The notes beneath the pieces are model-generated. The model did no database searches, was not told the origin of the DNA, and saw nothing but the letters and a program-made list of their open reading frames with translations. Below are positions 1 through 9,385 of a DNA stretch of 64,000 nt, piece by piece (the first letter of the stretch is position 1; each line of letters opens with the position of its first letter). A program made the translations under genes and the position numbers. The stretch comes from Vescimonas fastidiosa (GTDB taxonomy: Bacteria > Bacillota > Clostridia > Oscillospirales > Oscillospiraceae): contig NZ_AP023415.1 of NCBI RefSeq assembly GCF_018326305.1, positions 124,001 through 188,000 on the forward strand, written 5' to 3'.

Positions 1-1509
1 ATTCTTGTCCGGCCCATCGGGCTGGGCGTCGGAGAAGAGGTTGTCATAGAGCCGCACCTCGGCATCCAGGCAGTTTTCCGCGTCAACCCAGTGGAGCGTC
101 GCGCCCTTGACCTTGCGGCCGTCGGCGGGATCGCCGCCCCGGGAATCGGGGTCATATTCGCACAGGACCTCCGTCACCCGGCCGCTTTCATCCTTCACGC
201 AGCCGGTGCATTTCACCAGATACGCGCCCTTCAGGCGGCACTCGGGGCCGTCTGGGTACAGGCGCTTATACTTGGGGATGGGCTGCTCCATGAAGTCGTC
301 GGCCTCCATCCACAGGTGGCGGCTGAAGGTGATCTCGTGGGTGCCCTGGGTGGGGTCGGTGGGATTGTTCTCCACCTGAAAAACCTCGCTCCGTCCCTCG
401 GGATAGTTGGTAACGGTGAGCTTGATGGGGCGCAGGACGGCCATAGTGCGCTCGGCGGTGGCGTTCAGATCCTCCCGCAGGCAGTGCTCCAAAAAGCCGT
501 ACTCCACCACATTGGGGGACTTGGCCACGCCGATGCGCTCGCAGAAATTGCGGATGGAGGCGGCGGTGTAGCCCCGGCGGCGCAGGCCGCCCAGGGTGGG
601 CATACGGGGATCGTCCCAGCCGGAGACCCGGCCCTCCTCCACCAAGGCCCGGAGCTTGCGCTTGGACATGACGGTGTGGTCGATGCCCAGCCGGGCAAAC
701 TCGATCTGCCGGGGATGGGCGGGCAGCTCGCAGTGCTCAATGACCCAGTTGTACAGCGGCCTATGGGCCTCAAACTCCAGGGAGCAGAGGCTGTGGGTGA
801 TACCCTCCAGGGCATCCTGGATGGGATGGGCGAAGTCGTACATGGGATAGATGCACCACTTGTCACCCTGGCGGTGGTGATGCATATGGTTGATACGGTA
901 GATGACCGGGTCGCGCATATTGAAGTTGCCGCTGGCAAGATCGATCTTAGCCCGCAGGGTCATGGCTCCGTTGGGAAACTCCCCGGCGCGCATACGGCGA
1001 AACAGGTCCAGGCTTTCCTCCATAGGCCGGTCCCGGTAGGGGGAGACGGCGGGCACACCGATGTCGCCCCGGTTGGCCTTGAATTCCTCCGGGGTGAGCT
1101 GGCACACATAGGCCAGCCCCTTTTGGATCAGCAGCTCCGCCTGGCGGTAGTCCTCTTCAAAATAGTCGCTGCCGTAGAAGAAACGGTCGCCCCAGTCGAA
1201 GCCCAGCCAGTGGATGTCCTGCTTGATGGCCTCCACGAACTCCTCGTCCTCCTTGGTAGGGTTGGTGTCGTCCATGCGGAGGTTGCAGAGACCGCCGAAC
1301 TTCTCGGCGGTGCCGAAGTCGATGCACAGGGCCTTGCAGTGGCCGATGTGCAGGTAGCCGTTGGGCTCCGGCGGGAAGCGGGTGTGTACGGTCATGCCCT
1401 GGTACTGGCCGCCCGGGGCCAGATCCTCGGTGATGAAATTATAGATAAAGTTGCTGCTCTCGGCGCGCTCCGGCTCGCCGGAGGTGATGACTTTGGTTTC
1501 CTCGCTCAT
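1..1509 (-). CDS. glnS: Glutamine--tRNA ligase (GlnRS), C-terminus outside window
   Basis: Class I aminoacyl-tRNA synthetase that charges tRNA-Gln with glutamine in the cytoplasm. The minus-strand frame is open from the ATG at 1509 to the left edge (503 codons), so the last part of the C-terminal anticodon-binding region is missing. The signature PNGYLHIGH lies near residue 48 and the KMSKS-type loop reads VMSKRK near residue 280. The start [10 protein letters not shown] follows an AAGGAG ribosome site at 9 nt spacing; another in-frame ATG lies two codons upstream but is too close to that site. Having GlnRS suggests direct glutaminylation, although GatCAB could coexist elsewhere. Confidence 0.96.
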   Translation of the reverse strand, partial: MSEETKVITSGEPERAESSNFIYNFITEDLAPGGQYQGMTVHTRFPPEPNGYLHIGHCKALCIDFGTAEKFGGLCNLRMDDTNPTKEDEEFVEAIKQDIHWLGFDWGDRFFYGSDYFEEDYRQAELLIQKGLAYVCQLTPEEFKANRGDIGVPAVSPYRDRPMEESLDLFRRMRAGEFPNGAMTLRAKIDLASGNFNMRDPVIYRINHMHHHRQGDKWCIYPMYDFAHPIQDALEGITHSLCSLEFEAHRPLYNWVIEHCELPAHPRQIEFARLGIDHTVMSKRKLRALVEEGRVSGWDDPRMPTLGGLRRRGYTAASIRNFCERIGVAKSPNVVEYGFLEHCLREDLNATAERTMAVLRPIKLTVTNYPEGRSEVFQVENNPTDPTQGTHEITFSRHLWMEADDFMEQPIPKYKRLYPDGPECRLKGAYLVKCTGCVKDESGRVTEVLCEYDPDSRGGDPADGRKVKGATLHWVDAENCLDAEVRLYDNLFSDAQPDGPDKN

Positions 1510-1588
1510 ATGCATCGGCTCCTTATGGTAGATTACAGAAATACCTAATTATTATAAAGGGTATTGGGGGAAAAAGCAAGGCTTCCTT

Positions 1589-2104
1589 TTACAGAAGCTC
1601 ATTTTCCGCCGGAATGCGCCGGGAGAGGGCGGCATTGCTGAATCGGTGGTCGCCGGTAAGCTCCCGAATTACGCGGATGCCGTGGGGAAAGCGGAAGGGG
1701 GCGTCCTCCCGGGGCAGCTCTATCTCCATGACGGCGTAGTGAGGCCAAAAGGGGTAGAGGTCGATTTCAAAGGTGTACGGCCCCTCAGGCAGGCAGTAGC
1801 GGGTCTTGTAGATGGTCTGGGTCATGGGGTCCCGGCGGGAGAGATAGGCCTCGTATGCCTCCGGGGTAATTGCCTCCTCCTGCTCCAGGCGGGTGAGGGC
1901 GGTACGGTCGATTTTCACAGTGTGGAAAAAGGCCACGCCGTCCTGCCCCTCCCGACGGCGGACCCGCTCGGTCTGGTGGGGCGGGGAGAGAAGATAGGTC
2001 TGCTCCATGGAATAGACCCGGGTGCAGCGCCTGTCCAGCTCCGCCGTGTCCGGACGGAGAATGAGAAAGCGGCGCTCGATCTCCAAGGGCTCCGAGCTGT
2101 TCAT
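1589..2104 (-). CDS. CYTH domain protein
   Basis: A 171-residue protein of the CYTH (CyaB/thiamine triphosphatase) superfamily, whose members act on triphosphate-bearing substrates inside a beta-barrel tunnel with divalent metal. The N-terminal signature is visible as EIERRFLI at residues 8-15, a variant of the ExExK motif with Arg replacing the final Lys. Alternating charged strands (VRRREGQDG, TVKID, YEIDLYPF-like FEIDLYPF, AVMEIELP) fit the barrel. The substrate cannot be deduced; tripolyphosphatase activity is a common outcome for bacterial members. It lies between glnS and the M28 peptidase on the same strand without obvious coupling. Confidence 0.8.
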   Translation of the reverse strand: MNSSEPLEIERRFLILRPDTAELDRRCTRVYSMEQTYLLSPPHQTERVRRREGQDGVAFFHTVKIDRTALTRLEQEEAITPEAYEAYLSRRDPMTQTIYKTRYCLPEGPYTFEIDLYPFWPHYAVMEIELPREDAPFRFPHGIRVIRELTGDHRFSNAALSRRIPAENELL

Positions 2105-2190
2105 AAAATCCCTCCCGAAAAAGCTTTCTATAAAATAATTATATCTGCCTTACAGGGGAATTGCAAGATGTATTCCCACGCGCTCGACAT

Positions 2191-2228
2191 AAAAAGGCTG
2201 GGCGGACAGCAACACTGTCCGCCCAGCC
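2191..2228 (-). terminator. Rho-independent terminator of the M28 peptidase gene
   Basis: Perfect stem GGCTGGGCGGACAG / CTGTCCGCCCAGCC with a five-base loop, followed on the minus strand by TTTTT. It lies 33 bp after the stop of the M28 peptidase gene. Confidence 0.9.
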
Positions 2229-2260
2229 GTAGGGTCTAAGGGTATGAGGTTCAGTGAAAA

Positions 2261-4954
2261 TCACTGGGTCACGCGTCTGCGCAGCAGCAGCACACCGGCG
2301 CCGGACACGGCCAGCAGAGCAAACATGGCTACGATGGGCATAGTGTCACCGGTAGCGGGATTGCTTGCGGGGAGCTTTTCAAATACCACCTGGATGGTAT
2401 CGCCGGAGGCCAGCTTATCCAGCTTGGCAACCTTGCCTACGCTCTTGCCGTTGAGCAGCACATCCTTAATGGCGTAGCCGCTGTCCGGCGTGATGGTGGC
2501 CTCGGTCATATCCTGGTTGAAGGTGACCTTGCCTCCCTCATTGGTTTTGGCGGTGGGGTTCACGAAGGGGATGAGCACATCGTCCTCGGTGAGCTCCTTG
2601 GTAGCCTGAGGATCGGCAAACAGCTTGCCGCAGTTCTGGCAGTACCAGAACTCAATGTTGCCGGGCTCGCTGAAGGTAGGCGCCGCAGCGTCGATCTTCA
2701 CAAGACCGGTGTGGGTCACCTCATCCTGCAGATACTCATCGGCGCAGGCCAGAGCCAGAGCCAAACGCTGCTCCAGCAGGTCCAGCAGCTCCGCCTGGGT
2801 ATCCCGGAAGATCTGGCTGGGCGCATCCAGCAGGTACTCGGCGGGGGAGGCCAGGGCCTCCTTGTACCAGTCGGCCCAGGCCTGGAGCACTTCCTTCTCA
2901 TTAGCCAGGGCAGCGGTGAAATCCTTGCCGTGGGCCAGGGTGTAGATGCGGTGGTTCTCGGTGTTGGCCTGCTCCATGTCGAAGCGGTCCAGGGCGGCCA
3001 TCATTACGGTGCCCAGGATCTCCAGGGCCAGGGCTTCGTTGCCGTCGGTGGCGTTGGCGATCATCAGGGCGGTGGCCATGGTGGTAATGCTCACATTCTC
3101 CATCTCCCGGGCGCTGGACATATTCAGCGTATCCACGGAGGAGTGGTAGGTGTAGTCGGTGAAGTGCCAGGTCAGCAGGGCGGGCACATTCTGGGCCAGG
3201 AACCGGGAGTGGTCGCTGCCGCCCTCATAGGGGCACACATCCACCCGGAAGTCGCTGTCGTGATAGTTGATCACGCCCTGGGCGGCATACATATAGAGAT
3301 CGTTGAGGAAGAAGCCCTCCTGGAACATACCCTCATAGGAGCCGGCGCCCCACAGGGTGTGGGAGTCGGGCAGACGGATAAACTGACCGTCGGGATCGGC
3401 AAAGGTCTCATCGTAATAGGAATCCGTTTCCCAGGGCAGGGTATCCAGGGTATAATTGTACTTGGCGGAGGGATCGGGGGTCTTTTCAATGCGCATGACG
3501 CCGCCGGTCTTATCGGGATCTTCGCCCACCATGTCCATGTCCAGCGCGGAGATGACCTTGGCCTTTTCATCGGGATGGCTGTTCAGCCACAAGGTAGCCA
3601 GATTCATCTCGTCGCCCCACAGGAAGGTGATGGTGCGCTCAGGCCGGGCAATGGCGCCGCTGTCCACCATCTTCTTCAGAGCGGTGGCCAGGCCCAGCAG
3701 GGAGGCAACGCCGGTGGCATTGTCGTTGGAGCCGGGCTCCTGCACATGGGCGCAGATGATGACCCGCTCATCGGGCTTGGAGGCGCCCTTGATCTCGGCC
3801 ATGGTCACAGCCTGACCCTTGCCGCCGTTAGAGGCGTCATTCATGGCATAGGTGCGGCCAATGCTGATGTTGGTGGCGTATACGGGGGTGCCGTCGGCCT
3901 TCTCCAGCAGCTCCAGCAGAGCGGCCTTCTGATCGTTGGAGAACTGCCACTCCACAATGGGCTTGCCGGTCTCGGTCTGGGCGGCGGTGGTTTTCAGAGC
4001 TGCGCCGGAGGCATACCGGGCGGAGTAAACAAAGGGCTCCAGGATGTTGCCGTTTTCATCTCTGGGGGTGCTGTAGTTATTGAGGCTGGCGGTGGACATC
4101 ACGGCAATAGCGCCGGTCTGCTGCGCCAGGGCAAAGGCATTGCGGAGAGAGGAATCCGTCAGGATGACCTTGCCGGAGAGGTTGGCATTGGCCTCGTCCA
4201 CAGTGGGATACTTGGTGCAGGTATAGGAGCCGCTCTTGCCGCTGACAGCGCCCACATACACCACCTCGCCGGTGACGCCTACGGCGTCGGCGGGCTTGGT
4301 GCCGCCGGGCTCAGTGAAGCAGCTGTTCCAGGCCAGGTGGCAGCGCTTGTTCAGCTCGGCCTCCTTGCCATTGAGCACATTGACGCGGTTGCCGCCAGCG
4401 TCCTTCTCGGTGATCCACTTCCACATGTCGTCAATGGAATCGACACCGTAATGCTCTTTATATGTATCGGTGGTGGGATTGAAGCCGTAAGACTCCACAT
4501 TGACACGGTCAATGAGCTTGTCCACGCCGTCAAAATTGGCGTTGGTGGTAATGGAGAGCTTTGCGTACTCAGGATCCCAGGTCAGAGTATCTACATCATA
4601 ATAAGTGACCCATGAATAGTCTTTGTCGTGTTGGCCACTCATGTCGTTGGAACCTTTGGTTCCCAGGGCCACGGATTTACCGCCGGTGAACGCATAGCCG
4701 GCCGCCTTCAGCTGGTCCACCACAAAGGTGTCGATCACCTGGTTTTGCCAGGAGCCGCCGGTGGTGCGCCAACCCAGGTAAACATAGGACAGATAGTCGA
4801 AGATTTTTTCACCGTCCACATATTTGCCAAGGGTCTCAACCAGAGTCTGCATTTCCGTGGTTTCCTCATCGTTTTTCGCGAATGCGGGGGTCGTCATGCC
4901 CATGATCAGGCACAAGGAAAGAATCAGCGCTAAAAATGTCTTGATTTTTTTCAT
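2261..4954 (-). CDS. Secreted, wall- or membrane-anchored M28-family metallopeptidase
   Basis: A large extracellular aminopeptidase-like protein of 897 residues. The ATG at 4954 starts MKKIKTFLALILSL, a clear signal peptide ending around AFA, behind a GAGGG ribosome site; an in-frame TTG lies 17 codons upstream. A PA-like insert (about 230-350) precedes the M28 zinc domain. Candidate ligands are His in ICAHVQ (about 403), Asp in NDNATG (about 411), Glu in LWGDEM (about 449), Asp in DMDMVG (about 474) and a late His in YTYHSSVD. The C-terminus has a CxxC patch (YCQNCGKLF), a beta-rich repeat domain, then NPATGD, a hydrophobic span and RRR, as in sortase-type or retained surface proteins. The substrate is unknown; a nutritional peptidase is a reasonable inference. 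Confidence 0.88.
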   Translation of the reverse strand: MKKIKTFLALILSLCLIMGMTTPAFAKNDEETTEMQTLVETLGKYVDGEKIFDYLSYVYLGWRTTGGSWQNQVIDTFVVDQLKAAGYAFTGGKSVALGTKGSNDMSGQHDKDYSWVTYYDVDTLTWDPEYAKLSITTNANFDGVDKLIDRVNVESYGFNPTTDTYKEHYGVDSIDDMWKWITEKDAGGNRVNVLNGKEAELNKRCHLAWNSCFTEPGGTKPADAVGVTGEVVYVGAVSGKSGSYTCTKYPTVDEANANLSGKVILTDSSLRNAFALAQQTGAIAVMSTASLNNYSTPRDENGNILEPFVYSARYASGAALKTTAAQTETGKPIVEWQFSNDQKAALLELLEKADGTPVYATNISIGRTYAMNDASNGGKGQAVTMAEIKGASKPDERVIICAHVQEPGSNDNATGVASLLGLATALKKMVDSGAIARPERTITFLWGDEMNLATLWLNSHPDEKAKVISALDMDMVGEDPDKTGGVMRIEKTPDPSAKYNYTLDTLPWETDSYYDETFADPDGQFIRLPDSHTLWGAGSYEGMFQEGFFLNDLYMYAAQGVINYHDSDFRVDVCPYEGGSDHSRFLAQNVPALLTWHFTDYTYHSSVDTLNMSSAREMENVSITTMATALMIANATDGNEALALEILGTVMMAALDRFDMEQANTENHRIYTLAHGKDFTAALANEKEVLQAWADWYKEALASPAEYLLDAPSQIFRDTQAELLDLLEQRLALALACADEYLQDEVTHTGLVKIDAAAPTFSEPGNIEFWYCQNCGKLFADPQATKELTEDDVLIPFVNPTAKTNEGGKVTFNQDMTEATITPDSGYAIKDVLLNGKSVGKVAKLDKLASGDTIQVVFEKLPASNPATGDTMPIVAMFALLAVSGAGVLLLRRRVTQ

Positions 4955-5086
4955 TTTCGTACCCTCTTTTCGTCTTTTTTCAAATTTGCCGGATTCTGCT
5001 AACAAAAGACCTCCCTTCCAATATAATTACTATATTCATAATACCATGGGAAACAAAAGACTTCCATTATAAGTAATAGAAAAAAA

Positions 5087-5695
5087 TTACACTTTCATTT
5101 GGTCGTTATCGCTAAAAAATTGAGTGTCAAATTCGTCAGGTGTGAACAAAATGTTCAGGGCCTCCAGCAGGGCGTTGGGGGTCAGATGCGCAGGCAGCGA
5201 CAGCTCCCTCAGGAGGGCCTGCCGCCTGGTCACGCTGCCGGGACCGATGAGGCCCCTCTCCAGCAGGTCCGCCTTGGTGATAGGGGCCGGGGGCGGGGAG
5301 AGGGTCTCACCGTCGAAGGTAGCGCCGCTGCGGCGCAGGGCCTCCAGGAGGATTTCCGGGGTCATACCCTCCACCCCCAGCTTGCCCTCCTTCCCGGCCT
5401 TGCGCTTGCGGCGCTCCTTGCCGGGTATGTCGGGGATGTAGGCCTGCTTCACCCGGTCCCGGGGCAGGGCGCCCTTGAGATAGTTGCGGATAACAAAGCC
5501 TGCGCCGTCCGAGTCCGTCAGCAGGATAATGCCTCGCTTTTGGGCCAGGGTGCGGAGAAAGGCCAGCTTTTCCCGGTCGTTAAATACGGAGAAGCCCCCG
5601 GTCTCCACAATAGTGGCGTCCACCACCTGGGAAAGGATGTTCTTATCGTAGCGGCCCTCCACCACGATGACCTCTTGAATGCGCTGCTTGCTCAT
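5087..5695 (-). CDS. rnmV: Ribonuclease M5
   Basis: TOPRIM-fold endonuclease that matures 5S rRNA precursors in low-GC Gram-positive lineages. The 202-residue protein starts MSKQRIQEVIVVEGRYDK; the TOPRIM Glu is in VVEGRYD and the DxD motif is LTDSDGAG. The conserved IPGKERRKRK stretch follows. The ATG at 5695 overlaps the holA stop by the ATGA arrangement, so the two are translationally coupled. A longer open frame reaches back to 5875 but only covers holA in another frame, so it was not used. Confidence 0.93.
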   Translation of the reverse strand: MSKQRIQEVIVVEGRYDKNILSQVVDATIVETGGFSVFNDREKLAFLRTLAQKRGIILLTDSDGAGFVIRNYLKGALPRDRVKQAYIPDIPGKERRKRKAGKEGKLGVEGMTPEILLEALRRSGATFDGETLSPPPAPITKADLLERGLIGPGSVTRRQALLRELSLPAHLTPNALLEALNILFTPDEFDTQFFSDNDQMKV

Positions 5696-6738
5696 TTTTG
5701 TGCCAGCTCCAGTACGAATTTTGTCAGCTCGCCCTCCCGGTCGATGTTCTTCTCGCTTTTCATGCGCCGATCCAGCACCTGGCAGGCGGTGAGGGAACGC
5801 TTGCACCACTCGTGGTCCACATTCCGGGCCGCCTGCAGCAGGAGCTTTGCCGGGTAGTCGCTGCGCATCTGCCACAGCTCCATGAGCCAGAAGCGGTCCT
5901 TACCGGCGTCTATGGCCATGCGGGCGGTGTAGAGCCGGCGCAGCTCCTTGCCGATGGCCCCCAGAATGACAATGGGCTCCGTCTGCATCCGCAGCAGGTC
6001 TCCCAGCACGGCGGCGGCCCGGTCGTATTTCCCGGCGGAGATATGGTTGGTCATGTCGAAAATCCGGGCGTCCAGCACCGGCTCGGCCACGGCGTCGATG
6101 TCGGCGGTGGTGATCTGCTGGGCCTTGGCGTAGGCGGCCACCTTGCTCACCTCGCTGATGAGGTTATCCATCATGGTGCCGCAGTAAAAGAGCATATAGT
6201 CCGCGGTGGTGAGGTCGATTTGGTGGTCCAGGGCCCGAAAGCGCTTTTGCAGCCACCGAACCAATGCGTCCCGGGACTGGCCCTGAAACTCCACCACCTC
6301 CACATTTTTGTCGATGGCGGCGGCCAGCTTTTTCATCTTCCCGTCCCGCTTATAGGCAACGGTGTCGTAGATGAATAGAAGGGTGCAGTATTCCGGGATG
6401 TCCTCCAAAAGCTCTATAAGCTGGCTGCGCTGAGCCTCCTCCAGCTTAAAAATGTCCCAGTCTGTAACGGTGACCAGGGTGTTGGCAGCCATCATGGGCA
6501 TAGCCTCCACGGCGTCAGCCACCTCCTGAGCGGTGAGCCGTGGGCCGGAGAGACGGTGGAGGTTAAAATCCTCGCTGCCCTTGGGAATGAGCAGGGTCTG
6601 AAGCTGCTGCACATAGGTCTGGCGCAGATAGCTCTCCTCCCCGTAAAAGAGGTAGGCCCGGGCCGTGGTCTGCGCCTTCAGAGCGGCGCGGAGACGGTCG
6701 TAGGCGGCGTTTTTAGAGGTTTTCTTTTCCGATGCCAT
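5692..6738 (-). CDS. holA: DNA polymerase III subunit delta
   Basis: Clamp-loader delta subunit that opens the beta sliding clamp. The 348-residue length is normal. The N-terminus reads ARAYLFYGEESYLRQ, the typical YLFyGeE motif of Gram-positive HolA, and the C-terminal collar helices end LTKFVLELAQK. The order comEC-holA, with a small RNA-processing gene behind, is common in Firmicutes. Ribosome site GAAAGGA precedes the ATG; the stop overlaps rnmV by 4 bp. Confidence 0.94.
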   Translation of the reverse strand: MASEKKTSKNAAYDRLRAALKAQTTARAYLFYGEESYLRQTYVQQLQTLLIPKGSEDFNLHRLSGPRLTAQEVADAVEAMPMMAANTLVTVTDWDIFKLEEAQRSQLIELLEDIPEYCTLLFIYDTVAYKRDGKMKKLAAAIDKNVEVVEFQGQSRDALVRWLQKRFRALDHQIDLTTADYMLFYCGTMMDNLISEVSKVAAYAKAQQITTADIDAVAEPVLDARIFDMTNHISAGKYDRAAAVLGDLLRMQTEPIVILGAIGKELRRLYTARMAIDAGKDRFWLMELWQMRSDYPAKLLLQAARNVDHEWCKRSLTACQVLDRRMKSEKNIDREGELTKFVLELAQK

Positions 6739-6754
6739 AGGGATTATCCTTTCC

Positions 6755-9040
6755 TCATTGCTTGTGCAAAGTCACGGTGACGCAGCCCTGCCGGTCGGTG
6801 CGGTACACCGTGGCCCCGGCGGCCTCCAGACGGGAGATGGCGGCGTCGGTGGGATGGCCGTAGTTGTTGTCTCCCACGCTGATAATAGCTGCGTCCGGTT
6901 CGATTTTCGACAGAAACTCCTGCTGAGAGCTGTATTTAGAGCCGTGGTGTCCCACCAGCAGCACCTCCACATCCGGGAGCTTGTACATTTGCGTCAGGGC
7001 CAGCTCCGTGGGGCCGGACATATCGCCGGTAATAAGCAGGTCAAAGTCGCCGCTGGTGCAGAGATAGGTGAGACCCTGCTCGTTCATGTCGCCCTTGCCC
7101 ACAGGGGGAAAAACCGTGACGGTGGCCGCCCCCAGGGAGATCTCCGTCTGCTCCGTAACGAAGATGACCCGGATATTTTTCTCCGCCGCCAGGGCCACCA
7201 GCTTGTCCCGAACGCCGTACTCATCCTCTATTTCGGGCAGGTACAGCGCATCCACAGCCACCCGCTCCAAAAGCTCCGGCAGACCGTTGGTGTGGTCGGC
7301 GTGGTAGTGGGTCACCGCCACGGCGGAAAGGCGCTCCACGCCCATGCTGCCCAGCTGAGAAAGCACCTGCTGGGCGGGCTTTTTATAGCGGTTGCTGCTG
7401 CCGCAGTCCACCAGGATCGTGTCCTCCCCGGACCGGAGCAGGGTGCTGGCCCCCTGGCCCACATCCACAGCCACCGCCGTCAGGGCGTCGCTGCGAAATT
7501 CCCCGGTGCGCAGGGTGATGCACAGAACCAAAGTGAGAACGGAAACCCCCGCCGCAAAGGCGTATTTTCGCCCTCGCTCCCGGCTGAGAATGCACAGGAG
7601 AAAGACGGCGTATACAAACACCAGCCACCACACAAGATAGGGATTGGTGTCCGTGTAGAGAGCGTGGTAGGGGATGGCGCAGGCCAGGTCCACCACCCAT
7701 AAAAAGAGCTTGGTCAGCACCCGGCAGACATACCCCAGCACCTGGGCCGCCGGAAGAAACACGAAGCCCAACAGGGCGGTGAGAAACCCGGCCATGAAGT
7801 TCCAGGAGGCCAGGGGAATGCACAGGAGGCTCGTTAGCGGGGCCACGGTGGAGAAAACGCCGAAATAGTAGGCTGTCAGCGGAACGGTGAACACCATGGC
7901 GCCCAGGGTGGAGCAGAGGGTGCTGAGGAGAAAGCTCACGGCGGCCCGGACCGGCTTTTTCCGCGGTTGGATGCGCCCGGCGAAAAAATCATGGACCCGA
8001 GGCGTAACCAAAATCAGTCCCAGCATAGCCCCGAAGCTCAGCTGCAGGCTGACGCTTTGGGCGGCATAGGGATTCCAAAGCAGGATCACCAGCAGCGCCG
8101 AGGCCAGAGAGGTGGGCGGGTCGGCGTCCCGGAGAAACAGCGGGGCCAGCAGCAGGAAAAACTGCATGATGCACGCCCGCACCACCGACGGCGTCAGGCC
8201 CACCATGAGCATATAAACCGTCAGCACGGCGATGCCCACCGCCGCCAAAAGCCGCCGCCGCTGGGGCCCCACCAGGAGTGAAAGCAGCGTCAGCAAAAAG
8301 GCGCAGTGCAGGCCCGACACGGCAAACAGGTGGCTCACCCCCGCCTCAGAAAACCGGGAGGAGAGGGCGGTGTCTATGCCGGATCGGTCTCCCAAAAGCT
8401 CTGCCCGGAGGATAGCGGCTGCGGTTTCGTCCGGCCATACCCGGCTGATCGTATCGCGCATCGCCCGGGCCAGGTGCTGGGGCAGATATCGTACCGATCC
8501 GGCGCTTCCCGGGGAGACATCGGGAAATGTATTGCAGTACAGCAGGGCGAAAACGCCCCGGGCGGTGAAGGTGGTTATCTCTGTGCCCTTGATAACGGAG
8601 GCGTCTTGCCAGTAAGCCTCCCCCAGGAGCATTTGGCCCGGCTCCAGGCCTGCGGCGTCGTCACTGAGATAGCACACGGCCTTGGCGCCCCGGGCATCGG
8701 TCAGGCGCACCGTGACCCGCCAGCCGGAGTCGGTCTCCTGAGGCCAGTCGCATACGGTGGCGGAAAAGAGGTGACTGCCGCCGCACTTTTCCCGGACGGG
8801 GTCAGCGATGAAGTGACGCCAGCCCCGGCCGTACAGCAGTCCCGCCGCCAAAGACAGGGCGATGAGGACCAGGGTGAGCCGCAGCCGCTTGGTTTTCCCA
8901 AGGGCCGGGAGCAGAAGCGCCGCCCCACCCAGAACCGCCAGCCCTGCCGCGGCCCAGAAGGCCCAGGCCCCCTCCGGCAGATAGCACAGCAGCGCCAGCG
9001 CCGCGGAGAAGGAAAACGCTATGGCAGCCAAGGTGCGCAC
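6755..9040 (-). CDS. comEC: ComEC/Rec2 DNA-uptake channel protein
   Basis: A 761-residue polytopic membrane protein predicted to carry single-stranded DNA across the membrane during transformation. It has the usual three parts: N-terminal membrane spans with a DUF4131-type region (1-200), the Competence domain with the GVSHLFAVSGLHCAFL motif (about 230), and a C-terminal metallo-beta-lactamase domain with VAVDVGQGAS, THYHADHTNG and LLVGHHGSKYS. It starts with GTG at 9040, 9 nt after GGAGG. No comEA or pilus genes are in the window, so competence is not shown; many relatives keep comEC without known transformation. Confidence 0.93.
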   Translation of the reverse strand: MRTLAAIAFSFSAALALLCYLPEGAWAFWAAAGLAVLGGAALLLPALGKTKRLRLTLVLIALSLAAGLLYGRGWRHFIADPVREKCGGSHLFSATVCDWPQETDSGWRVTVRLTDARGAKAVCYLSDDAAGLEPGQMLLGEAYWQDASVIKGTEITTFTARGVFALLYCNTFPDVSPGSAGSVRYLPQHLARAMRDTISRVWPDETAAAILRAELLGDRSGIDTALSSRFSEAGVSHLFAVSGLHCAFLLTLLSLLVGPQRRRLLAAVGIAVLTVYMLMVGLTPSVVRACIMQFFLLLAPLFLRDADPPTSLASALLVILLWNPYAAQSVSLQLSFGAMLGLILVTPRVHDFFAGRIQPRKKPVRAAVSFLLSTLCSTLGAMVFTVPLTAYYFGVFSTVAPLTSLLCIPLASWNFMAGFLTALLGFVFLPAAQVLGYVCRVLTKLFLWVVDLACAIPYHALYTDTNPYLVWWLVFVYAVFLLCILSRERGRKYAFAAGVSVLTLVLCITLRTGEFRSDALTAVAVDVGQGASTLLRSGEDTILVDCGSSNRYKKPAQQVLSQLGSMGVERLSAVAVTHYHADHTNGLPELLERVAVDALYLPEIEDEYGVRDKLVALAAEKNIRVIFVTEQTEISLGAATVTVFPPVGKGDMNEQGLTYLCTSGDFDLLITGDMSGPTELALTQMYKLPDVEVLLVGHHGSKYSSQQEFLSKIEPDAAIISVGDNNYGHPTDAAISRLEAAGATVYRTDRQGCVTVTLHKQ

Positions 9041-9151
9041 CGAACAGGACCTCCCTCCGTTTATATTCTGTGTCGATTATAGCAAATATAGAAAATGATA
9101 ACAAGAGAAAAAACGCCCTCGTTTTCAAAGCGAAGGAGGCGTCAGCGCGAC

Positions 9152-9336
9152 AAAAAAGCCTCGCAGAGTTACGCGTCCGCAGACGCGAAAAATTGGGATC
9201 ATTTTTCACCGCGACATGTGCGTGGGGAAAAATACCGCGCAGTCTGCCAGTGTGGACTTTTGTCGCTTTGCGGCAAAAGTATGCGCGCAGCAGACTGTAA
9301 ACCTTTTGTCGGAAAAACCGGAGGTTTTTCGACAGT
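9152..9336 (+). repeat. Structured intergenic repeat, copy 1 of 3
   Basis: Element of about 185 bp between the XRE gene and comEC, related to 43135-43323 and 58867-58984. Conserved blocks are GCCTCGCAGAGTT, GCGACATGTGCGTG, GCGCGCAGCAGACTGT and TTTTGTCGGAAAAACC. Four hairpins can be drawn: GCGTC/GACGC around CGCA, TTTTTC..CC/GGGGAAAAA, ACTTTTGTCGC/GCGGCAAAAGT, and TGTCGGAAAAACC/GGTTTTTCGACA. The arms differ between copies but pairing is kept. It is flanked by two similar GC-rich hairpins (about 9112-9143 and 9341-9375), as if a terminator had been duplicated. Strand is arbitrary; read on the minus strand it sits 3' of a gene in every copy. Confidence 0.8.
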
Positions 9337-9339
9337 CTC

Positions 9340-9375
9340 AAAAAACGCCCCCTCTGCCGAAGCGGAGGAGGCGTT
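9340..9375 (-). terminator. Terminator of the XRE regulator gene
   Basis: Stem AAACGCC..CCTC / GAGG.GGCGTTT on the minus strand followed by TTTTTT, 11 bp after the stop of the XRE gene. A similar hairpin without a clean tail lies at about 9112-9143, on the other side of the structured repeat. Confidence 0.75.
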
Positions 9376-9385
9376 TGTGGCGCGG

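Noticed and set aside
91..1548. Plus-strand open frame of 485 codons
   Set aside because: Antisense shadow of glnS, whose own frame is open to the window edge.
2711..4615. Plus-strand open frame of 634 codons opposite the M28 peptidase
   Set aside because: Low-complexity Gly/Val/His-rich translation typical of antisense frames; the minus-strand protein has clear motifs.
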